Source: Mycobacterium sp.
GTDB lineage: Bacteria; Actinomycetota; Actinomycetes; Mycobacteriales; Mycobacteriaceae
Reading direction: 5' to 3'
Assembly: GCA_016197405.1 (NCBI GenBank)
Contig: JACPVR010000006.1
Span: forward strand, 32,525 to 96,524
DNA length: 64,000 bases
This document shows, one piece after another, positions 58,601 through 64,000 of the stretch. The position numbers were made by a program, and so were the translations under genes. Position 1 is the stretch's first letter. Each line of letters begins with the position of its first letter. Under the pieces are notes generated by a model. The model searched no databases and was not told the DNA's origin. It was given only the letters and a program-made list of their open reading frames with translations.

Positions 58601-59087
58601 GAGCGTGCGCATGGCTGCTGTCGCCGGAGGTACGCGACCATCCCGCGGCGGCCAGCGGAACATCGGCTACCGACCCGGCGATGCCGAGATCGGCGAGCAT
58701 CGCCTCGGCGGCCACCACACTGGTGAACAGTGGAGCGGCCAGGGTGTCCTGGCCGACGTCGATGGGAGCGTGCTGGTTGCCCAGGGCGTAACCCAACAGC
58801 AGCATCCGGCGAGCGCCGTCGACGTCGGCATTGTCTTCGAAGCGCACCGTTATCGCCGGCTCGGCCGGCCGACGCACCACCACGACCTGCTCGCCGTCAT
58901 CGGCGATCACCGCGCCGTCGGCAAGAAATGAACCGCGCGGCAACAGGATACGGACATCGAGCCCGGTGTCGGCGACCACATGCTGGCGCTGCTTTGCGGC
59001 ATCACCCCAGGCGATGGTGACCTGGTGGCGTCGCCTGCCGGCGAATTGCGGATCGTCGGTATGCCCGAGGATTGCTTCGGCGTTCAT
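58593..59087 (-). CDS. ureE: Urease accessory protein UreE (nickel chaperone)
   Basis: A 164-residue UreE. The peptide-binding N-domain (about 1-75) includes RLRLLLPRGSFLADGAVIAD-like VRILLPRGSFLADGAVIADD, and the metal-binding domain has YALGNQHAPIDVGQD with the dimer His. The tail is short and carries SSHAHAHD, a modest His cluster rather than the long His tail of Klebsiella UreE. GGGAG lies 11 nt before ATG 59087. It delivers nickel to UreG. It overlaps ureD by 4 nt (ATGA) and ureF by 8 nt. Confidence 0.9.
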   Translation of the reverse strand: MNAEAILGHTDDPQFAGRRRHQVTIAWGDAAKQRQHVVADTGLDVRILLPRGSFLADGAVIADDGEQVVVVRRPAEPAITVRFEDNADVDGARRMLLLGYALGNQHAPIDVGQDTLAAPLFTSVVAAEAMLADLGIAGSVADVPLAAAGWSRTSGDSSHAHAHD

Positions 59088-59932
59088 CGATGATCACTCC
59101 CGTCGTGCGTGTGATTGGCCTGCAGCAGTTGGTATCTGGACGCCGCGAGCAGTCGGTCCTGGGTTCGTTGCAGATCAGGTGCGTGGTCGGTGACGATACG
59201 GACCAGCGCTCCGATGTCGCCGGGCAGCGCACCCGCGCCGATACACACCGTCGTCGGGCAGTCATCGGCTGCCTCGCGCAACCGGGCCAGTAACAGCGCA
59301 CTGTCCAGGCCCGGGGCCACGATCAGCAGGGTGGCCAGATAGTCGGCCCCGACCAGTCGGGCCGCCGGTGCCGTCGGCGGTTCGATGACCTGCCGGTCCC
59401 GCGCCACCGTCTTGCCCTCGACACTGACCCGCAGCGAGCTTTCGTAGCGGCAATACCGGAACCGCTCCCCGTGGCCCAGCCGACCCGCGCTGACAGCATC
59501 CCACCCGAGATAGCTTCCGGTTGTCGCGACGTCGACCTCCAAGTCCTGGAAGTAACGAGAATCAGCATGAGGTATCAGGGTTTTCGGCAGATACTCCAGG
59601 GCGGCCATGGCATCCACCCGGAACCGTAGCCGGTGCCGGGCGCCGGTGCCGGAGCCGGCGAACACCTGGGTCGCGGCTTGGGTGGTGATGCGAAGGTGGC
59701 TGCCGCGCTCGGCCCGAACCCCGGTATGCAGGGTGTCATCGGAGAAGGTGCCGCCGCTGGGGCTCTGCACACACACCACCGCGGCGCGCGGATAGACCGG
59801 ATCGCAGTGCAGGGGGGCGGTCATCCGCTGTGGATAGCGTTGACGGATGACCGCGGTCCGGGTCCGGCCGGTGTCGTCGGCGACGACGCGCAGTGTCAGT
59901 TCACCCGGACAGACGGTGCCGGCGCGGGTCAT
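59084..59932 (-). CDS. ureD: Urease accessory protein UreD/UreH
   Basis: A 282-residue UreD. Recognisable blocks: [38 protein letters not shown] and [20 protein letters not shown], the last close to the classic E-x-x-x-G-R-x-x-x-G-E motif. It scaffolds apo-urease for nickel insertion, with UreF and UreG. The start overlaps the ureG stop by 4 nt. Order ureG-ureD-ureE-ureF is unlike the ureABCFGD order of M. tuberculosis, suggesting a different urease lineage. Confidence 0.92.
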   Translation of the reverse strand: MTRAGTVCPGELTLRVVADDTGRTRTAVIRQRYPQRMTAPLHCDPVYPRAAVVCVQSPSGGTFSDDTLHTGVRAERGSHLRITTQAATQVFAGSGTGARHRLRFRVDAMAALEYLPKTLIPHADSRYFQDLEVDVATTGSYLGWDAVSAGRLGHGERFRYCRYESSLRVSVEGKTVARDRQVIEPPTAPAARLVGADYLATLLIVAPGLDSALLLARLREAADDCPTTVCIGAGALPGDIGALVRIVTDHAPDLQRTQDRLLAASRYQLLQANHTHDGSDHR

Positions 59933-60549
59933 GGCCGGGCCGGTGTGAGCATCGCCCCGTCGATGAGTCGGCTGGTGACTTCGGTCAGGCCCTGACCGGA
60001 CCGCAGATCGGTGAAGACAGTGGGCTTGGCGGGGCGGGCCACAGCGCAGTCGCGGCGCATCCGGTCCAGGTCGGCGCCGACCAGCTCCGCCAGGTCGATC
60101 TTGTTGACCACCAACAGGTCTGCCTGCAGCAGGCCGATGCCTTTCTTGCGGGGGATATCGTCACCGGCGGCGGTGTCGATGACGAAGATCCAGAAATCCA
60201 CCAGGTCGGAGGTGAAGGTCGCAGCGAGATTGTCGCCACCGGACTCGATGAGAATGATGTCCAAGTCGTCGAACATGGCGCACAGCCGCTGCGCGGCGAA
60301 GAGATTGGCCGACGGATCCTCCCGGATCGCGGTGTGCGGGCAGGCGCCCGTCTCGACCGCCAGCACGCGTTGCGGATCGATCACGCCGCTGCGGCGGACC
60401 CGTTGCGCGTCCTCGTCGGTGACGAGGTCGTTGGTGATGACGGCGACACTGAAGCCGGCCTTGGTCAGCTCCGGGATGAGCCGCTCCACCAGCCGGGTCT
60501 TACCGGACCCCACCGGGCCGCCGATCCCGATACGAACCACGTCAGACAT
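59929..60549 (-). CDS. ureG: Urease accessory GTPase UreG
   Basis: A 206-residue SIMIBI GTPase. P-loop GGPVGSGKT (about 10-18), [15 protein letters not shown] (Cys-Pro-His nickel motif and Mg-binding), [13 protein letters not shown] and [18 protein letters not shown] are all intact. It delivers nickel to the urease active site in a GTP-dependent step. Intergenic distance to ureC is 15 nt. It is conserved strongly enough for certain naming. Confidence 0.97.
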   Translation of the reverse strand: MSDVVRIGIGGPVGSGKTRLVERLIPELTKAGFSVAVITNDLVTDEDAQRVRRSGVIDPQRVLAVETGACPHTAIREDPSANLFAAQRLCAMFDDLDIILIESGGDNLAATFTSDLVDFWIFVIDTAAGDDIPRKKGIGLLQADLLVVNKIDLAELVGADLDRMRRDCAVARPAKPTVFTDLRSGQGLTEVTSRLIDGAMLTPARP

Positions 60550-60564
60550 CTGAACTCCTCCAGG

Positions 60565-62280
60565 CTATTTGAGCGAGTACCGGCGACCGAGAGGTACGAC
60601 GTGCATCGGCACGCTCTGGCACAGCTGGCCGTCCACCTCCACACGGTAGGTGTCGGGGTGAATCGAGATCTTCGGCAGATAGTCGTTGTGCAGCAGGTCG
60701 GCCTTGGTGAGCGCACGCGCACCGCGGCAGCCCACCAGTGGAGTCTCCAGCCGCAGCCGGTCGGCCAGATCGGATTCCGCCGCCGCGGCGGCGACGAAGT
60801 TCACCGACACATCCGCCGGCGTCCGGCCGTAGGCCGCCCATTGCGGCCGGTACTTGAGCGGCTCACACGTCATCAGTGACGCGTTGGCCTCACCCATCAC
60901 CGACCAGGCCGGGAAGCCGCCCTTGAAGACGACCTCGGGCCGAATGCCGAAGAACTTGGGTTCCCACAGCACGATATCGGCGAGCTTGCCCGGTTCCAGT
61001 GAACCCACCATGTGGTCGATACCGAACAACCGGGCCGGATTGATGGTGAGTTTGGCGACGTAGCGCAGGATCCGGGCGTTGTCGGCCCCGGTGTTCTCGT
61101 CCGCGGGCAGGGCGCCGCGGGTGGCCCGCATATGCGAGGCGAGCTGCCAGGTCCGGGCGATCGTCTCACCGATGCGGCCCATGCCTTGGGAATCCGAGCC
61201 CATCGCCGAGATGGCGCCGAGATCGTGCAGCACGTCTTCGGCCGCGATGGTCTCGCGGCGGATTCGCGATTCCGCGAACGCGACATCCTCGGGAATTCGC
61301 GGGTTGAGGTGATGGCAGACCATCACCATGTCCAGGTGTTCGTCGAAGGTGTTGAGCGTGTACGGATTCGTCGGGTTCGTCGACGACGGCAGGCAGAAGG
61401 ATTCACCGACCACCCGCATGATGTCCGGTGCGTGGCCGCCGCCGGCGCCCTCGGCGTGGTAGGTGTGGATGGTGCGGCCGCCGATGGCACGCATGGTGTC
61501 CTCGTAGAAGCCGGATTCGTTGAGGGTGTCGGTGTGGATCTGCACCTGCAGATCCAGCTCGTCGCCGGCGTCCAACGACGCGCGAATGGCGGCCGGGGTG
61601 GCGCCCCAGTCCTCGTGGATCTTGAAACCGATCGCGCCGGCGAGTCCCTGTTCGATCAGTGGTGCGGTACTCGAAGCGCTGCCATTGGCGATGAATCCGA
61701 AGTTCATCGGAAATGCCTCGGCGGCCCGCAACATTCGGGCCAGGTTGTTCGGGCCCGACGACGTGATGCCGACCGTCACCGGGCCCAGGCCGCCGCCGAT
61801 CATGGTGGTGACGCCGCTGGAGATGGCCTCCTCGACCAGGCCCGCACTGTCGAAGTGCACGTGGACGTCGATCGCGCCCGCAGTGGCGATCATGCCCTCA
61901 CCGGAGCGGATATCGGTGCCAGCGCCGATAACGAGTGCCGGGTCGACACCGTCCATGGTCCGCGGGTTACCGGCCTTGCCGATTCCGGCGATCTTGCCGT
62001 CCCGGATGCCGATATCGGCTTTGCGGATTCCGAGGACGGCATCGATGATCAGGGCGTTGGTGATGACGAAGTCCAGTGCGCCTTCGGCATTGGTGACATC
62101 GCCGTGCACGGCCATGCCCTCACGCATGGTCTTGCCGCCGCCGAACACCGCCTCGTCGCCGTAAACGGTTGCGTCGTTCTCGACGAGGGCGATCAACTCG
62201 GTGTCGGCCAGGCGCACCCGGTCACCGGTCGTCGGGCCGTACAACTCGGCGTAGCGCGCACGGCTGATGCGGTATCCCAT
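60565..62280 (-). CDS. ureC: Urease alpha (catalytic) subunit
   Basis: A 571-residue UreC. The nickel bridge lysine lies in [31 protein letters not shown] and the flap [20 protein letters not shown] (with the flap Cys-His) are conserved, and GSDSQGMGR carries the nickel Asp. The HxH block reads [20 protein letters not shown], in which canonical FICPQQ is replaced by FDSAG, a sign of a divergent urease type. The gene begins 1 nt after the ureAB stop. With the fused ureAB this gives a two-polypeptide enzyme as in Helicobacter. The active-site ligands are complete. Confidence 0.96.
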   Translation of the reverse strand: MGYRISRARYAELYGPTTGDRVRLADTELIALVENDATVYGDEAVFGGGKTMREGMAVHGDVTNAEGALDFVITNALIIDAVLGIRKADIGIRDGKIAGIGKAGNPRTMDGVDPALVIGAGTDIRSGEGMIATAGAIDVHVHFDSAGLVEEAISSGVTTMIGGGLGPVTVGITSSGPNNLARMLRAAEAFPMNFGFIANGSASSTAPLIEQGLAGAIGFKIHEDWGATPAAIRASLDAGDELDLQVQIHTDTLNESGFYEDTMRAIGGRTIHTYHAEGAGGGHAPDIMRVVGESFCLPSSTNPTNPYTLNTFDEHLDMVMVCHHLNPRIPEDVAFAESRIRRETIAAEDVLHDLGAISAMGSDSQGMGRIGETIARTWQLASHMRATRGALPADENTGADNARILRYVAKLTINPARLFGIDHMVGSLEPGKLADIVLWEPKFFGIRPEVVFKGGFPAWSVMGEANASLMTCEPLKYRPQWAAYGRTPADVSVNFVAAAAAESDLADRLRLETPLVGCRGARALTKADLLHNDYLPKISIHPDTYRVEVDGQLCQSVPMHVVPLGRRYSLK

Positions 62281-62281
62281 G

Positions 62282-62986
62282 TCATTGCCTCCCGGCGTCG
62301 GAGAAGCCCGCGGAGCGCAGCGCCGACATGATCTGCGCGCTCGGCGTCGCAGTGGTGGGGCCGTTGGTCATATCGTTCTGGCCGATGACCACGCGTTCGC
62401 CGCCGTACGCGGTGAGCGTCACCTCCAGGGTCTCGCCGGCCTCGAAGCGCACCGCGGTACCCGACGGGATGTCCAGGCGCATACCGAAAGCGGCTGTCCG
62501 GTCGAATCGCAACGCCCGGTTGGCCTCGAAGAAGTGGAAGTGCGAGCCGACCTGGACCGGTCGGTCACCGGTGTTGACGACGGTGAGGGTGACGGTCGGG
62601 CGGCCGTGGTTGAGTTCGATCTCGCCGTCGGCGGTCAGGTACTCGCCGGGGCGCACAGCCGGCGGGCCCTGCCCACCACTGCCGGGGCGGATCGCGTCGT
62701 GCACGGTGACCAGCTTCTGCCCGTCGTCGAAGAATGCCTCCACCTGTACCGAGCCCAGCAGATCGGCCACCCCGGGCAGGACGTCGTCATCGCAGAGCAA
62801 CCCGGCTCCGTGCACAGCGGCGTCGGCGACGCTGGCCCCGGCCCTGGCGGCCTCGACCACCTCGTCGGCGATCAGTGCCCGCGCCTCGGGATAGGTCAGG
62901 GCCAGACCGGCCGCGCGGCGCTTGCGCGCCAGTTCGGCGGCAAGGAAAAGCAGCAGCCGGTCTTCGTCCTTGGGTGTCAGATGCAT
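62282..62986 (-). CDS. ureAB: Urease gamma-beta fusion subunit
   Basis: A 234-residue protein joining UreA (gamma, residues 1-100) and UreB (beta, about 120-225). Gamma: [20 protein letters not shown] and [20 protein letters not shown], and a [20 protein letters not shown] hinge. Beta: [40 protein letters not shown] and [19 protein letters not shown]. The fusion linker lies at about 100-115 ([14 protein letters not shown] type). Separate ureA and ureB genes are usual in actinobacteria (including M. tuberculosis); this form matches Helicobacter-style UreA. ATG 62986 is 4 nt after the urtA stop. Confidence 0.94.
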   Translation of the reverse strand: MHLTPKDEDRLLLFLAAELARKRRAAGLALTYPEARALIADEVVEAARAGASVADAAVHGAGLLCDDDVLPGVADLLGSVQVEAFFDDGQKLVTVHDAIRPGSGGQGPPAVRPGEYLTADGEIELNHGRPTVTLTVVNTGDRPVQVGSHFHFFEANRALRFDRTAAFGMRLDIPSGTAVRFEAGETLEVTLTAYGGERVVIGQNDMTNGPTTATPSAQIMSALRSAGFSDAGRQ

Positions 62987-62990
62987 GACG

Positions 62991-64000
62991 TCAGCCCGTG
63001 ATTCCCTTTGCCCACGGGTATTCCTTCAAGAACGGATCCGGCTCGATCGGTGCGGGCGACTGCCAGACCTGATCGATCAGCCCGCTCGGGACGACCTTGC
63101 CTATCCGCGCCGTCTTGGTCACGTGATGGTTCTCGCCGTCGATCGTGACCGAGCCCTCCGGCGCGTCGATGGTGACGCCGCCCGCGGCGTTCTGGATGTC
63201 GGCGACCTTGAAGGACTTCGCCTTCTCGACGGTCGCCTTCCACAGATTGACTGCGGTGTAGGCCGATTCCATCGGATCCGAGGTCACCCGGTCGGCGCCG
63301 TACTTGGCCTTGAAGTCGGCGACGAATTTCTTGTTCGCGGGGGTGTCGAGGGTCTCGTAGTAGTTCCACGACGACAGCTGGCCGACGAGGGTGTCGGCGC
63401 CGATGCTGCGGACCTCTTCCTCGCCCACGCACATCGACATCACCGGCATGGTCTGCGGGCTGAGTCCGGCGCTCTTGTACTCACGGAAGAACGCCACCAG
63501 CGAGTCGCCGACCACGACATTGAAGACGGCATCGGCGTCAGCGGTCCGGATCTTGTTGACGATGGTGGAGAAGTTGGTCGTGCCCAGGGGCGCATAATCC
63601 TCGCCCTTGATCTCGATTCCGTTGGCTTCGGCGTACTTTCGTACGATTGCGTTCGAGGTCCGGGGGAAGACGTAGTCACTGCCCACCAGGTACAGCGATT
63701 TCACACCCTGCTGTTTGAGGTAGTCCAGCGACGGGATGATCTGCTGATTGGTGGTCGCGCCGGTGTAGAAGATGTTCGGCGACGACTCCAGACCCTCGTA
63801 CTGCTGGCCGTAATAGAGCAGCGCGTTGGCGTCTTCGAACACCGGCAGCATGGCCTTTCGACTCGCCGAGGTGTAGCCGCCGAAAACCGCTGCCACACAG
63901 TCCTCGTTGACGAGCTTCTGGGCCTTCTCGGCGAACACCGTGGGTTCGGACGCCCCGTCCTCGCTGTGCAGCTGGAGTTTCTTGCCGAGCACTCCGCCAC
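62991..64000 (-). CDS. urtA: Urea ABC transporter substrate-binding protein, C-terminal part (runs off the window)
   Basis: The frame enters at the window edge (about 336 residues present, N-terminus missing) and ends at 62991. [40 protein letters not shown] and [20 protein letters not shown] are typical UrtA/AmiC type-I binding-protein segments. It ends four bases before ureAB, so urea capture and cleavage are co-transcribed. The other Urt genes are not visible downstream and, if present, would be upstream beyond the window, an unusual order since urtA usually leads. Signal peptide and lipobox cannot be checked here. Confidence 0.9.
   Translation of the reverse strand, partial: GGVLGKKLQLHSEDGASEPTVFAEKAQKLVNEDCVAAVFGGYTSASRKAMLPVFEDANALLYYGQQYEGLESSPNIFYTGATTNQQIIPSLDYLKQQGVKSLYLVGSDYVFPRTSNAIVRKYAEANGIEIKGEDYAPLGTTNFSTIVNKIRTADADAVFNVVVGDSLVAFFREYKSAGLSPQTMPVMSMCVGEEEVRSIGADTLVGQLSSWNYYETLDTPANKKFVADFKAKYGADRVTSDPMESAYTAVNLWKATVEKAKSFKVADIQNAAGGVTIDAPEGSVTIDGENHHVTKTARIGKVVPSGLIDQVWQSPAPIEPDPFLKEYPWAKGITG

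Noticed and set aside
61012..62331. A 439-codon + strand frame over ureC
   Set aside because: Antisense of a fully conserved urease alpha subunit.

Overview
The window comes from a high-GC actinobacterium, almost certainly a rapidly growing mycobacterium (Mycolicibacterium, Mycobacterium smegmatis-like). The evidence is gene order: an SCP-family gene, purF, purM, DUF3073, ygfZ, pabC, a nitrobindin, sseC2, cysA2, thiX, lmeA, glnR, mshD, pstB, phoU, an LCP gene, a dus gene, desA1, a TetR gene and a DUF2236 gene follow the order remembered for M. tuberculosis Rv0807-Rv0826. Mycothiol synthase, LmeA and DesA1-type desaturase genes, and many leaderless -10 boxes placed 6-8 nt before start codons, agree. 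No gene-free stretch is longer than about 300 bp.

Layout. 1-8.1 kb: an accessory amine/gamma-glutamyl cluster (RpiR regulator, class II amidotransferase, glutamine-synthetase-like ligase, APC permease, class III aminotransferase, FluG-like amidohydrolase, PLP decarboxylase), the + strand genes abutting or overlapping. 8.1-17.2 kb: conserved purine and folate block (purF, purM, ygfZ, pabC) with an arylsulfatase and two envelope or redox genes. 17.2-25.2 kb: insertion relative to the M. tuberculosis order, with a probable small structured RNA, two paralogous lipoproteins, a large LuxR/LAL regulator, a P450 and a polar amino-acid ABC transporter. 25.2-29.2 kb: nitrobindin and sulfur genes (sseC2, cysA2, DUF4395, thiX) plus lmeA, with a leaderless poly-cysteine upstream ORF in front of the DUF4395-cysA2-sseC2 operon. 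29.4-36 kb: glnR-mshD, then pstSCAB and phoU flanking a perfect terminator, both sides carrying PHO-box repeats.

36-44.7 kb: LCP envelope transferase, dihydrouridine synthase, DesA1 desaturase, TetR with a divergent DUF2236 oxygenase, secreted protein, Ser/Thr kinase, and tRNA genes for Lys, Glu, Asp and Phe. 44.8-53.6 kb: sugar-phosphate transferase, GAF protein, and a translationally coupled catabolic operon (APC permease, FGGY kinase, two FAD oxidoreductases) divergent from a HutC-type GntR gene; two near-perfect dre-like palindromes lie between them. 53.7-57.9 kb: small genes (lipoprotein, CDF transporter, NTF2-like, UBP zinc finger, SRPBCC, LLM oxidoreductase). 57.9-64 kb: a urease operon on the minus strand, urtA-ureAB(fused)-ureC-ureG-ureD-ureE-ureF, with a Helicobacter-like two-subunit layout.

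Most notable: (i) a probable small RNA at 17.25 kb whose 5' end could pair over 16 nt with the 3' tail of 16S rRNA; (ii) the poly-Cys attenuator with a visible 10-bp pairing beside the RBS of the next gene; (iii) the gamma-glutamyl amine cluster; (iv) the GntR/dre-controlled kinase-oxidoreductase-permease operon of unknown substrate; (v) the fused-subunit urease directly behind urtA.
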